Shown: positions 51,356 to 60,679 of the stretch, in pieces
How the letters are laid out: every line of letters begins with the position of its first letter
Position numbering within the stretch: position 1 is the first letter of the stretch
NCBI GenBank assembly: GCA_051880375.1
Contig: JBJENV010000016.1
Span: 27,461 to 91,460, forward strand
Length of the DNA: 64,000 nucleotides
Direction: 5' to 3'
Source of the DNA: SIG299 sp051880375
GTDB lineage: Bacteria; Bacillota; Clostridia; Lachnospirales; Lachnospiraceae
Position numbers and translations under genes: made by a program
The notes under the pieces: model-generated
The model's database searches: none
Told to the model about the DNA's origin: nothing
Seen by the model: the letters and a program-made list of their open reading frames with translations, nothing else

Positions 51356-53263
51356 ATGAAGCTGGCACAGTTTTTACAGGAACAACTTCTGCTGATGGAC
51401 GGCGCAATGGGGACTTACTATCAGCAGCTTCCGGGGCATAAAGAAGAAATTTCCGAGCTTGCGAACAAATCGGAGCCGGAGCGGATTTTAGAAATTCATA
51501 CAGAGTATTTACAGGCGGGAGCCGACTTGATTCGTACCAATACGTTTGCGGCCAATTCCGTGGTGCTGCCGATGGTGTCTGCGGCAGAACGCGAAGAACT
51601 GCTTCGTGCGGGCTGCCGTATCGCAAAGAAAGCAGTGGCAGCAGAACAGGAAAGAAGCTTAAGACCGTGCTTTGCCGCGGCGGATATCGGGCCGATTGCG
51701 GCAGGAGGCGAGCGGGGCGAAGAAGAAATCCTCGCGGAATATTACCGGATGTGTGATATTTTTCTGGAAGAGGGAATGGATATCTTCTGGCTGGAAACCT
51801 TTCAGGGAACGGAAGCTATCTCTCAAATCCTTGCTTATGTCAAGGAAAGGGCGCCGGAGGCGTTTCTTGCAGTCAGCTTCTGCATCAATAAAAACGGCTT
51901 TACAACCTCGGGACAGAAAGCGGAGCGTCTGCTGTTTGCAGAGGAATTAGAGCTTGCGGATGCCGTCGGTTTTAACTGCGGCATCGGTTCGGTGCATTTA
52001 AAGTCAGTGCTTGGAAATGTGAGGTTTCCGAAAGAGCGTTTTGTACTTGCGGCACCGAATGCGGGCTATGCGGAAGCTTTTTCAAGCCGTGCGGCGTTTC
52101 TAAACAGTGCCGGCTATTTTGCCGAAAACATGGTGCAGATTGCAGACCTTGGAGCAGATATCGTCGGCGGCTGCTGCGGAACGATGCCGACGTTTCTTAG
52201 AGAAACAAAGACGCGCCTGGAACAGCAGAAGAAAAAGCAGAGCCTGTCGGAAACACGGAAATGCCTGAAAAACAGGGTATCGCTGGAAGCATATCATACG
52301 TCTGCAAGGAAAGATACAGAAAAAGCAGCATCACAGCAGACAGAAGGTACAGGGCAGGAAACACCGAAAAATCCGCTCAAAGAAAAACTGCTTCGCGGAG
52401 AAAAAATCATTGCGGTGGAGCTGGACCCGCCGTTTGATGCGGACGGAACCAAGCTGCTTGCCTGTGCAAAGATGCTTTCCGGCTATCCGGTCGATGTGCT
52501 GACCTTTGCGGATTCTCCGATGGGACGAAGCCGCGCAGATTCGGTACTGACCGCATTACATATTAATAGACAGACCGGCATGCAGGTGGTACCCCACATC
52601 AGCTGCAGGGACAGAAATGTGATTGCGATGCGTTCTCTGCTCTTAGGAGCTTATATGAGCGGACTGCGCAATCTGTTGATTGTGACGGGGGACCCGGTGC
52701 CGGGAGATGACAGAAAGAATGTGACGGGCGTTTTTGATTACAATTCCATCCGGTTTATGAAGCAGGTCTCCGATATGAATACGGAACTGTTCCCGGAGGA
52801 CGGTTTCTTTTTCGGGGGAGCCTTAAACTACAACTTTCCGAATGCGGAACAGGTGGCGGAACGTATTCGCAGAAAGCAGGAAGCAGGGGCATCGTTTTTC
52901 CTGACGCAGCCGATTTTTTCAAAAGAAGATGTGGAACGGATTGCGTGGCTGAAGGAGCAGACCGGTGCGAATATTATCGGAGGAATTCTGCCGCCGGTCA
53001 GTAAGCGGAATGCTCTATTTATCCGGAACGAGATGGCGGGAATGAACATACCGGATGAAATCCTTGCATGTTACCGGGACGATATGACCAGAGAAGAGGG
53101 CGAGGAAACGGGGGCACGGATTGCAAAACAGGTGATGGAGCAGCTTGCACCGTATGTAGCGGGCTATTATTTCATGCTTCCGTTCAACCGTGTCGGATTG
53201 ATAGAACGAATATTTAGGCGGCCTTCGCAGGAAGAGAACGGGAAAGGGGACAAAGCAGGATGA
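51356..53263 (+). CDS. yitJ: Bifunctional homocysteine S-methyltransferase / methylenetetrahydrofolate reductase
   Basis: A 635-residue fusion. Residues 1-290 are a homocysteine S-methyltransferase: LMDGAMGTYYQQLPG, IRTNTFAANSVVL, VGFNCGIGSV and VGGCCGTMP carry the zinc-binding Cys residues. A linker of about 60 residues, rich in Lys, Gln and Glu, follows. Residues 345-620 are a MetF-like methylene-THF reductase (VELDPPFDADGTKLL; HISCRDRNVIAM; LLIVTGDPVPGD; FFLTQPIFS; GILPPVSKRNALF). It would make methyl-THF and methylate homocysteine, as in B. subtilis YitJ. GGAGAGGAACAACGCAGA precedes the start. It overlaps metH by 4 bp. Confidence 0.93.
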   Translation: MKLAQFLQEQLLLMDGAMGTYYQQLPGHKEEISELANKSEPERILEIHTEYLQAGADLIRTNTFAANSVVLPMVSAAEREELLRAGCRIAKKAVAAEQERSLRPCFAAADIGPIAAGGERGEEEILAEYYRMCDIFLEEGMDIFWLETFQGTEAISQILAYVKERAPEAFLAVSFCINKNGFTTSGQKAERLLFAEELELADAVGFNCGIGSVHLKSVLGNVRFPKERFVLAAPNAGYAEAFSSRAAFLNSAGYFAENMVQIADLGADIVGGCCGTMPTFLRETKTRLEQQKKKQSLSETRKCLKNRVSLEAYHTSARKDTEKAASQQTEGTGQETPKNPLKEKLLRGEKIIAVELDPPFDADGTKLLACAKMLSGYPVDVLTFADSPMGRSRADSVLTALHINRQTGMQVVPHISCRDRNVIAMRSLLLGAYMSGLRNLLIVTGDPVPGDDRKNVTGVFDYNSIRFMKQVSDMNTELFPEDGFFFGGALNYNFPNAEQVAERIRRKQEAGASFFLTQPIFSKEDVERIAWLKEQTGANIIGGILPPVSKRNALFIRNEMAGMNIPDEILACYRDDMTREEGEETGARIAKQVMEQLAPYVAGYYFMLPFNRVGLIERIFRRPSQEENGKGDKAG

Positions 53264-55863
53264 CAAGAGAAGAATTTGCGGCGCTTTGCAGGGAAAACAT
53301 CGTACTTCTTGACGGAGCAACCGGGACGAATCTGCAGGCGGCGGGAATGCCGACAGGAGTATGTCCGGAGCAGTGGATATTGGAGCATCCGCAGGTGATA
53401 AAGAATCTGCAAAAGGAGTTTTTACATGCAGGAACCGTGATTTTGTATGCGCCGACGTTTTCGGGAAACCGCATCAAGTTAAAGGAGTACGGCTTGGAAA
53501 ACCGGCTTGCAAAGATGAATGCGGAGCTTGTGGCACTTTCGAAGGAAGCAGTACGGGAATTTGAAGCTTCAAGGAAGGAAACCGGCAAACCGGCAGACCC
53601 GAATTGTCAAGGAGACAGAAGCGGTGAAAACAGAGGCTGCGGTGGCAGAAGATATGTAGCCGGAGATTTGACGATGACCGGACAGCTGTTGTATCCGATG
53701 GGAACGCTTCGGTTTGAAGAATTGATAGATATTTATAAGGAACAGGTGCGTGCGCTTGTAGCCGCAGGTGCGGACCTGCTTGTTGTGGAAACAATGATGA
53801 GTCTGCAGGAATGCCGCGCGGCGGTGCTTGCGGTACGAGAGGAATGCGACCTGCCGCTTATGGTAACGTTAACGTTTGCGGGAGACGAAAAGACGATGTA
53901 CGGAACGACGCCGGAAACCGCAATGGTTGTGCTACAGTCACTTGGCGCGGATGCGGTCGGAGTCAACTGCTCGGCAGGTCCGGAGACGCTTGCAAAGGTT
54001 GTTTCACGGATGTATGCGGTTGCAAATGTGCCGGTCATTGCAAAGCCGAATGCCGGTCTTCCGAAGCTTTCGGACGGGGAAACAGTGTATGAAATGGCGC
54101 CGGAAGCCTTTGCGGCAGCGATGACGGAGTTGATACAGGCGGGGGCCGGAGTGGTTGGCGGCTGCTGCGGTTCGACACCTTCGCATATTGCGGCACTTCA
54201 TGACAGAGTGGAAGGGCTTTGTCCGCCGGAAATAAAGAAAGAGAAAAAAGCAATGCTTACGACCGAGCGGGAGAGCTTTCCGGTGGAACCGGACGGAGCC
54301 TTTCAAATCATCGGCGAGCGAATCAACCCGACAGGAAAAAAGGCGCTGCAGGCAGAACTTAAGGAAGGCAGCATGGACATGGTAATTCGTTTTGCCAAAG
54401 AGCAGGAGGAGGCAGGGGCATACCTTTTAGATGTCAATGCGGGGATGTCCGGCATTGACGAAAAGGAAACGATGCTTCGCATGATAGAAGAGGTGACGCA
54501 GAACAGCTCGCTTCCGCTTTGTCTGGATTCAAGCTATGTCGAGGTGTTAGAGGCAGCACTTCGGGCATATCCCGGACGGGCACTTGTCAATTCAGTATCG
54601 GCAGAGAGTGAGAAGATGAAGCGTCTTCTGCCAGTGGTAAAAAAGTACGGCGCGATGTTTTTGCTGCTTCCGCTTTCGGAAGAAGGACTTCCGAAGGATG
54701 AGGAAGAGAAAAGGAAACTGATTCATACGGTGATGGAGGAGGCGTTCCGTCTCGGCTTTACAAAGGAAGACATCATTGTGGACGGTCTGGTAAATACCAT
54801 CGGAGCGGGAAAAGAGGCAGCGAAAAATACACTTGCAACGATTCGGTATTGCAGGGAAGAGCTTGGCGTGGCTACAAGCATCGGACTGTCCAATATTTCC
54901 TTCGGACTTCCGGCAAGAGGGTATGTGAACAGTGCGTTTTTAGCAATGGCAATCGAGGCGGGGCTTACGATGGCTATTGCAAACCCTTGCAATGCACTGA
55001 CCAAAAGCATGATGCTTGCGGCAGATTTACTGACCGGAAAGGACGGAGCAGATTTACGTTTTATCGAGCATGCACCGGCGATGACAGAACAGTTAAAGGC
55101 AGGCGGTGCGTCCGCATCGACGTTATCGGCGCCGACGGCAGTAACGGAAGGAGCATCGGCGACAGTTTCTGCAATGCAGACAGCGTTGGCAGGAGCACCG
55201 GATACAGGCTCGGCACTGTTTACTGCGGTACTAAAGGGAAACAAACGCAAAATCGTGGAGCTGACGGAGCAGGTGTTGGACACAGGAAAACAGGCGCAAG
55301 AAATATTAAATTTGGATTTAATTCCTGCAATCAATGAAGTCGGAACACTGTTTGAACAGCAGAAGTACTTTCTTCCGCAGCTGATTGCGTCGGCAGAGAC
55401 GATGGAGCTTGCCGTGAAACGGCTGGAGCCGCTTTTGCTAACCGGAGCGTCCAAGAAGCAGGGAACCGTAGTCATTGCGACCGTAAAGGGCGACATTCAT
55501 GACATCGGAAAGAATCTGGTGGCACTGATGCTTAAGAACTACGGCTTTGAGGTCATTGACCTCGGTAAGGACGTGGACTCCGAAACGATTGTGCAGACGG
55601 CAAAGGAACAGGATGCAGATCTGATTGCGCTTTCGGCACTGATGACAACGACCATGACGCGCATGAAGGAAGTAGTGGCACTAAGAAACGCAGCGGGCAT
55701 CCGTGCAAAAGTCATCATCGGCGGCGCGGTGACGACAGAGCAGTATGCAGAGGAAATCGGGGCGGACGGCTATTCCAAGGATGCACAGGAGGCAGTAAAG
55801 GTAGCACTTTCGCTGGTAACGGCGGATAAAAATAGCAAAACAGGAGGAAAAGAAAGAGAATGA
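53260..55863 (+). CDS. metH: Cobalamin-dependent methionine synthase, without reactivation domain
   Basis: An 867-residue protein. An Hcy S-methyltransferase domain (residues 1-320: LLDGATGTNLQAAGMP; VVGGCCGSTPSHI) and a pterin-binding domain (340-610: IIGERINPTGKKALQAE; LLDVNAGMSGIDEK) come first. The B12-binding cap and Rossmann domains (670-855) follow: GDIHDIGKNLVALMLKNYG gives the cobalt-ligand His. The C-terminal AdoMet reactivation domain of E. coli MetH is missing. Low-complexity inserts lie near 110-130 and 605-645 (AGGASASTLSAPTAVTEGAS). ATGA overlap with the upstream gene implies one operon. Confidence 0.95.
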   Translation: MTREEFAALCRENIVLLDGATGTNLQAAGMPTGVCPEQWILEHPQVIKNLQKEFLHAGTVILYAPTFSGNRIKLKEYGLENRLAKMNAELVALSKEAVREFEASRKETGKPADPNCQGDRSGENRGCGGRRYVAGDLTMTGQLLYPMGTLRFEELIDIYKEQVRALVAAGADLLVVETMMSLQECRAAVLAVREECDLPLMVTLTFAGDEKTMYGTTPETAMVVLQSLGADAVGVNCSAGPETLAKVVSRMYAVANVPVIAKPNAGLPKLSDGETVYEMAPEAFAAAMTELIQAGAGVVGGCCGSTPSHIAALHDRVEGLCPPEIKKEKKAMLTTERESFPVEPDGAFQIIGERINPTGKKALQAELKEGSMDMVIRFAKEQEEAGAYLLDVNAGMSGIDEKETMLRMIEEVTQNSSLPLCLDSSYVEVLEAALRAYPGRALVNSVSAESEKMKRLLPVVKKYGAMFLLLPLSEEGLPKDEEEKRKLIHTVMEEAFRLGFTKEDIIVDGLVNTIGAGKEAAKNTLATIRYCREELGVATSIGLSNISFGLPARGYVNSAFLAMAIEAGLTMAIANPCNALTKSMMLAADLLTGKDGADLRFIEHAPAMTEQLKAGGASASTLSAPTAVTEGASATVSAMQTALAGAPDTGSALFTAVLKGNKRKIVELTEQVLDTGKQAQEILNLDLIPAINEVGTLFEQQKYFLPQLIASAETMELAVKRLEPLLLTGASKKQGTVVIATVKGDIHDIGKNLVALMLKNYGFEVIDLGKDVDSETIVQTAKEQDADLIALSALMTTTMTRMKEVVALRNAAGIRAKVIIGGAVTTEQYAEEIGADGYSKDAQEAVKVALSLVTADKNSKTGGKERE

Positions 55864-56990
55864 GTATGGAATACAGAAAACTGGACAAACTGGGAATTTC
55901 CACTTCACTGCTTGGATTTGGATGTATGCGGTTCCCGACAACAAAAGAGGGAGCGATTGATGAGGTACGTGCAGAACAGATGTTAGAGGAGGCAATCGCC
56001 GCAGGAGTCAACTACATTGATACGGCATATCCTTACCACGACGGAAAGAGTGAGCCGTTTGTAGGAAAGGCATTAAAGAAGTATGACAGAGCAAGCTTTT
56101 TTCTTGCAACCAAGCTGCCGGTATGGCTGGTGAAGACAAAGGAGGATGCGGTGCGACTGTTTGAAGAGCAGCTGACCCGCCTTCAGACCGATTACATCGA
56201 CTTTTACCTGATGCATGCCTTAAACCGCGACAGCTTCCATACCATCAGAGATTTGGGAATCATTGAGCTGTTTGAAGAGTACAAAAAACAGGGAAAGATT
56301 AAGTATCTCGGATTTTCGTTCCATGATGGGTATGAAGCCTTTGAAGAAATTCTGACATATCGTGACTGGGATTTTTGTCAGATTCAGTATAACTATATGG
56401 ATACAGACGAGCAGGCCGGCGACCGCGGATATGAACTTTGCGAAAAGTTAAATGTACCTTTAATTATTATGGAACCGGTTAAGGGCGGCGCACTGGCATC
56501 GTATGCAGATGATGTGGAGGCAATGTTTAAAGCGGTTCGCCCGGAAAAGAGCGTGGCATCCTGGGCATTGCGCTGGGTAGCGACAAAGCCGCAGGTGAAG
56601 GTGATTTTAAGCGGTATGTCAAGCGAAGAGCAGGTAAGGGATAATCTGAATACTTTTACGAAGTTTGAACCTTTGTCCGAGAAAGAGCAGGAGACCGTAG
56701 CCGCCGTGGTGGCAGAGGTACGCTCCAGAGTAAAGAACGGCTGCACCGGCTGCCGTTACTGCATGCCGTGTCCGTTTGGAGTAAACATTCCGAGAAACTT
56801 CGGCATCTGGAACCGTTATGGTATGTACAGTAATGCAAACGGTGCAAAACAGAACTACTTTGAGCAGCTGAAGCCGGAAGAAAGAGCAGATCAGTGTAAG
56901 CGCTGCGGCGCCTGCGAAAAGCTCTGCCCACAGAAGCTGCCGATTCGTGAACACTTAAAGCAGATGGCGGAGGAGATGAAGAGTCTGTAA
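55860..56990 (+). CDS. Aldo/keto reductase with C-terminal ferredoxin motif
   Basis: A 376-residue protein. The N-terminal 300 residues are an aldo/keto reductase barrel with the active-site Tyr and Asp in NYIDTAYPYHDG, Lys in LATKLP, and YIDFYLMHALNRD. The C-terminal 75 residues carry Fe-S clusters: GCTGCRYCMPCPFGVNIP and CKRCGACEKLCPQK. This Fe-S AKR form is common in anaerobes; the substrate is unknown. It overlaps metH by 4 bp (AATGAGT) and has GGAGGAAAAG upstream, so it is the last gene of the methionine operon. Confidence 0.92.
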   Translation: MSMEYRKLDKLGISTSLLGFGCMRFPTTKEGAIDEVRAEQMLEEAIAAGVNYIDTAYPYHDGKSEPFVGKALKKYDRASFFLATKLPVWLVKTKEDAVRLFEEQLTRLQTDYIDFYLMHALNRDSFHTIRDLGIIELFEEYKKQGKIKYLGFSFHDGYEAFEEILTYRDWDFCQIQYNYMDTDEQAGDRGYELCEKLNVPLIIMEPVKGGALASYADDVEAMFKAVRPEKSVASWALRWVATKPQVKVILSGMSSEEQVRDNLNTFTKFEPLSEKEQETVAAVVAEVRSRVKNGCTGCRYCMPCPFGVNIPRNFGIWNRYGMYSNANGAKQNYFEQLKPEERADQCKRCGACEKLCPQKLPIREHLKQMAEEMKSL

Positions 56991-57002
56991 GCAGCCCAGG
57001 GG

Positions 57003-57794
57003 TTATCTGGACGTTTCATTTAGCAGCGCATCAACTGCGGTAAGTACATCATCACATTGATAGGAAAAGCGGTTTCTGATATCGGGAACCGCTTTCTTCA
57101 TGACATAGCCGTATTTGACGGCAGAAAGCATTTCGAGGTCGTTATAGTTGTCTCCGAAGGCGGCACATTCCGAAGGGGCAATCGAAAACTGCTCCATGAT
57201 GTTAGTAAGTGCAGCCCCCTTATTGACCTCCGGGTGTACGAAGTCAAGCCATTCGCGGCCGGAAATCGAGCATTTTGCCTGCTGTTCCCAACGCTTGATG
57301 AATGCAGGACCGTGGCCCTCTTTGATTCCGGAGGCTTCATAGACGGAAACCTTGTAGTATTCTTCCGGGACTTCCTTAAGCGAAGAAATCAGAGTGATGT
57401 CGTTTTTTACCACATATTTCATGCGGTGATAAAAGTGCTCTGTTTTCGGCATCAGATAGGAGGTCTGCTTGCCGGAAATCAGAAGTTCACAGCCCTCCGT
57501 ATTTAAAATATCCTTACTGATGGCAACAGCAACAGAACATTCCATAGGATGAGCGGCAAGCAGTTCACCCCGGTAAAATACAACAGCGCCGTTTTCACAG
57601 ATAAATGCCATGTGCTTTGCGGCGGAACCGAACAGCCGGCATAGATTCGGGTATTGCCTGCCGCTTGCGGCAACAAACAGGATGCCGCGTCTGGTTATCA
57701 GATGTTCTATTTTTGAAATTGCTTCCGGTGTAAGGCTCTGCGCTCCGTTCTGAAGAAGAGTACCGTCTAAATCGGTTGCAATCAGTCGTATCAT
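57003..57794 (-). CDS. HAD hydrolase, Cof type
   Basis: A 263-residue haloacid dehalogenase-like phosphatase of the Cof/IIB group. Motif I is LIATDLDGTLL with the nucleophile Asp, motif II AASGRQYPN, motif III has the Lys in the FVHPEVNKGAAL stretch, and motif IV is AFGDNYNDLEML. The cap is alpha/beta (IIB). It would remove phosphate from a sugar phosphate or cofactor, substrate unknown. I choose ATG at 57792-57794, seven bases after GGAG; the longer frame adds 13 unconserved residues. It is convergent with the AKR gene and 62 bp downstream of udk. Confidence 0.9.
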   Translation of the reverse strand: MIRLIATDLDGTLLQNGAQSLTPEAISKIEHLITRRGILFVAASGRQYPNLCRLFGSAAKHMAFICENGAVVFYRGELLAAHPMECSVAVAISKDILNTEGCELLISGKQTSYLMPKTEHFYHRMKYVVKNDITLISSLKEVPEEYYKVSVYEASGIKEGHGPAFIKRWEQQAKCSISGREWLDFVHPEVNKGAALTNIMEQFSIAPSECAAFGDNYNDLEMLSAVKYGYVMKKAVPDIRNRFSYQCDDVLTAVDALLNETSR

Positions 57795-57856
57795 AAGAAA
57801 TCTCCATTCAGCCGCCTGTTCAGCAGACGGCATTTCTTTATTTTATTTGCTGCAGT

Positions 57857-58480
57857 TTATTGTTCCTTTTGGATGTGGGTAGCAATCCGGTGCAGAATCA
57901 TTTCGAGCGCCACCGCATTATAACCGCCTTCCGGTACAATGATGTCGGCATATTTTTTACTTGGCTCCACGAACTGCTCGTGCATCGGTTTTACCGTTGT
58001 CAGATATTGATTGATTACGGAATCCAGACTTCTGCCGCGCTCCTTTACATCACGCAGAATTCGTCTTAAGATGCGGACATCCGCGTCGGTATCAACAAAA
58101 ATCTTGATATCCATCAAATCCGTCAGGGCAGGGCATTCAAAAATCAGAATTCCTTCAATAATCATTACCTTATTTGGGTGAATGCAGAGCGTTTCTTTGG
58201 AACGGTTATGTGCCGAAAAGTCATAAACCGGACAGATGATATCCTCTCCGTTACGCAGCTTACGGATATGTTCAATCATCAAATCCGTATCAAATGCATT
58301 CGGGTGGTCGTAGTTTAAGGTGGTACGTTCCTCATAGGTCATATCATCATGCGCCTTATAGTAGTTGTCGTGTGTAATTACGGTAACATCCTCGCCGAAG
58401 GTAGCCTTAATCCGGTCTGTCAGGGTGGATTTTCCGCTTCCGGTGCCGCCTGCGATTCCAATCATTAAAATATCCGACAT
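57857..58480 (-). CDS. udk: Uridine kinase
   Basis: A 207-residue P-loop kinase that phosphorylates uridine and cytidine in pyrimidine salvage. Walker A is GIAGGTGSGKSTLTDRIK. Further marks are VITHDNYYKAHDDMTYEERT, the nucleoside site NYDHPNAFDTDLM, and YDFSAHNRSKETLCI, with MIIEGILIFECPALTDLMD. The end is IPxGG-like (IIVPEGGYNAVALEM). Length is typical. I start at ATG 58478-58480 after GGAGGG, spacing five. It has a good promoter, and the HAD gene follows 62 bp later. Confidence 0.94.
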   Translation of the reverse strand: MSDILMIGIAGGTGSGKSTLTDRIKATFGEDVTVITHDNYYKAHDDMTYEERTTLNYDHPNAFDTDLMIEHIRKLRNGEDIICPVYDFSAHNRSKETLCIHPNKVMIIEGILIFECPALTDLMDIKIFVDTDADVRILRRILRDVKERGRSLDSVINQYLTTVKPMHEQFVEPSKKYADIIVPEGGYNAVALEMILHRIATHIQKEQ

Positions 58481-58508
58481 AGTTCCCTCCATCATAAATT
58501 TTAGTTTC

Positions 58509-58536
58509 ATTATAAGCTAATTTTATCGGAAGTCAA
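58509..58536 (-). promoter_or_regulatory. Promoter of udk
   Basis: Minus-strand TTGACT (58531-58536) and perfect TATAAT (58509-58514) with 16-bp spacing, about 30 bp before the start codon. Confidence 0.7.
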
Positions 58537-58574
58537 TTCCCTTTCCCATGCATTATTGTATTTTTGACAATCCA

Positions 58575-58603
58575 TTGACAATCTTCAAAGAAAACAGTAC
58601 TAT
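58575..58603 (+). promoter_or_regulatory. Promoter of the large unknown gene
   Basis: A perfect TTGACA at 58575-58580, followed 17 bp later by TACTAT (58598-58603). An earlier TTGACA at 58564 forms a direct repeat (TTGACAATC twice). Confidence 0.55.
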
Positions 58604-58668
58604 ATAAAATAAGTATATTTGTAAAAACCATACGGAATACAACTCTATCAGAAAGCGGGGAACGGCAG

Positions 58669-60624
58669 ATGGAAGGTGTTTTGGCAGTACGGAGAGAACT
58701 TTATTTAGATGTAACATCGGAAGAATTTGAATTGACCGAAGTATACCTGTATCAGGTGGATTTTTTGCAGGATGATTCCTTTCGGACAAAGGAATATGTG
58801 TTTCACGAGCCGACAGAGGAGGAGCTTGATGAACAGCCGGAACTGTTGGAACTGAAGGAGCAGTTTCTGGAAGTATGGAAGAAACTTCTTTCAGAGAAAG
58901 TCAAAACCGAATGCTATGCTACCGATGCGGTTNNNNNNNNNNNNNNNNNNNNNNNNNNNNNNNNNNNNNNNNNNNNNNNNNNNNNNNNNNNNNNNNNNNN
59001 NNNNNNNNNNNNNNNNNNNNNNNNNNNNNNNNAGAAACTTCTTTCAGAGAAAGTCAAAACCGAATGCTATGCTACCGATGCGGTTCTTGTCACGGAACAG
59101 TTATTTGACCCGCTGCAAAGAAAATATCCTAAGATGCATCTGCTTCCGGAAAGGCGCGGAGCACAGGAAGTGTTGCATGACTGCATCAGTATGGTCAGGG
59201 TTGTGCCGATGTCCGTATTTGATGAAAAGCAATATCTCGGAGCCGGCATTCGTAGGCGTATGAAGGAAAAATATCATGTACTTTCGGAAGAAGTAAAGAG
59301 AAAGAAGCCGTTTCATATTTTTCTTGTTACGTCGGAAGAAAAGTTGCAGACTCCGTCGTTGTTTGTTGCTGTGACGGATGAAAATCTTTCCGTGACAGAA
59401 GAAGTTCGTATGGACGGAAGTGCAAATGAGGAACAGACGGCGGCAAGGCTGTGTGATATTCTTTTGCGTTATCCCGAGGCAGATATACTTACAGACCGCA
59501 CAGAGGAAAAGCTGTACGGGCTGTTTCGGAACATGTATCTGTTTATGAATGTAAAACAGATACCGGTTCTTTACTCCATGACCGGAATGCTTACCGCACT
59601 CGGAAAGGATGTAAGCCGGATTCTTAGCTCTGTAAAGGAAGAGGTTTCGGAACAGGCATGCTTTGAAAGAAAGACCGGAGATGCTTCGGAACCAGCTCTT
59701 CGGGAATGGATTTATTTATACCGGACTTACATAAAAAATGCAGAGGCTGCAAGGCTTGGCTGCCTGAAAGAGGACACTGTCGTGGAACGTCTGTATTTTT
59801 ATCTTCCTGTTCGTATTTCTTCCGAACAGGACTTTAGGAAGCAGTTTCGGAAAAATAATGTCTGGAAACAGGTGGGCGACGGGGCATATGAAATAGATAC
59901 TACAGGAGAAATCAGGGCAAAGTATACGATAAAGGCAGGTGAGGAACAGTTTGTTCTTCGGGTGAGCAAAATTTCCATCCGGCGTTATCTGAGAGAATAT
60001 GCGGTATTTGAACTGGAAACGGAAAACCGTTGTTATCCGGGACTGGCAGACAGGGAGCATATCAGACAGCTTGGGGCGTGTCTGTTTTTAAGACAACATA
60101 CCGACAGGAAGATACCGGGCGAAAAGGTGCTTCCAGACCTGTTGGAGCTTAAGATAAAAACAAAGGACAGCGCTTATGCACTGTCGGCATTTGCACTGCC
60201 AAAGGAAGCAGGTTGGCGCAAGGATGTGTGGCTGAACGGACTGTTTCTGCTCGGAAGAAAGAAGTCAAAAAAAGCAAAGAAGGGCGGACTCAGGACAGAA
60301 ACCTGTTCTGAGCAGATGTTTGTATCAAGGTATCACGAAGATACGTTTCGTATAGCACTGGTGAGGGATGAATATTTGAGCAGTATTGAGGAAGAGCTTG
60401 CACAGGCAGCGGCCCCGAAGCATACGAGTGATAGAGAAGGAAAACTGACATGTAAAAAACGTCGACAAATCCGGAAATTGTATGAGGCATTCCGCTATCT
60501 GGCAGTTTCGTTTGGAGAAGAGGAACGAAAGACGGCAGAGGGATTGGTATGGTCTGTGGAGAAGCAGTGCGGCACGGACATAAAAACAGAGCGTCTGACA
60601 CGGAAATTTGATTACTATCGTTGA
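58669..60624 (+). CDS. Large cytoplasmic protein of unknown function (interrupted by assembly gap)
   Basis: 651 codons as written, including a run of 100 N. The 53 bp on either side of the gap are identical, so if the gap is false the true product is about 600 residues; removing 153 bp keeps the frame. The protein has no signal or membrane helix. N-terminus: LAVRRELYLDVTSEEFELTE. The middle contains VVPMSVFDEKQYLGAGIRRR, then a possible beta-rich part (residues 400-470), and the C-terminus is basic and helical (KKRRQIRKLYEAFRYLAVSF). I do not recognise a family. It has its own promoter and precedes rex by 55 bp. Confidence 0.7.
   Translation: MEGVLAVRRELYLDVTSEEFELTEVYLYQVDFLQDDSFRTKEYVFHEPTEEELDEQPELLELKEQFLEVWKKLLSEKVKTECYATDAVXXXXXXXXXXXXXXXXXXXXXXXXXXXXXXXXXXKLLSEKVKTECYATDAVLVTEQLFDPLQRKYPKMHLLPERRGAQEVLHDCISMVRVVPMSVFDEKQYLGAGIRRRMKEKYHVLSEEVKRKKPFHIFLVTSEEKLQTPSLFVAVTDENLSVTEEVRMDGSANEEQTAARLCDILLRYPEADILTDRTEEKLYGLFRNMYLFMNVKQIPVLYSMTGMLTALGKDVSRILSSVKEEVSEQACFERKTGDASEPALREWIYLYRTYIKNAEAARLGCLKEDTVVERLYFYLPVRISSEQDFRKQFRKNNVWKQVGDGAYEIDTTGEIRAKYTIKAGEEQFVLRVSKISIRRYLREYAVFELETENRCYPGLADREHIRQLGACLFLRQHTDRKIPGEKVLPDLLELKIKTKDSAYALSAFALPKEAGWRKDVWLNGLFLLGRKKSKKAKKGGLRTETCSEQMFVSRYHEDTFRIALVRDEYLSSIEEELAQAAAPKHTSDREGKLTCKKRRQIRKLYEAFRYLAVSFGEEERKTAEGLVWSVEKQCGTDIKTERLTRKFDYYR
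58933..59032. other. 100-N scaffold gap with duplicated 53-bp flanks
   Basis: Exactly 100 undetermined bases. The 53 bp before the gap (58880-58932) recur identically right after it (59033-59085), which is what unmerged contig ends look like. Confidence 0.97.
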
Positions 60625-60679
60625 AACAAATAACGTTATAACAGAAAGTAAGGAAAGGCTGGAAAGGGGTAAATTCAGC

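Noticed and set aside
54723..55496. 257-codon minus-strand open frame inside metH
   Set aside because: Antisense of conserved MetH domains, with no ribosome site and no similarity.
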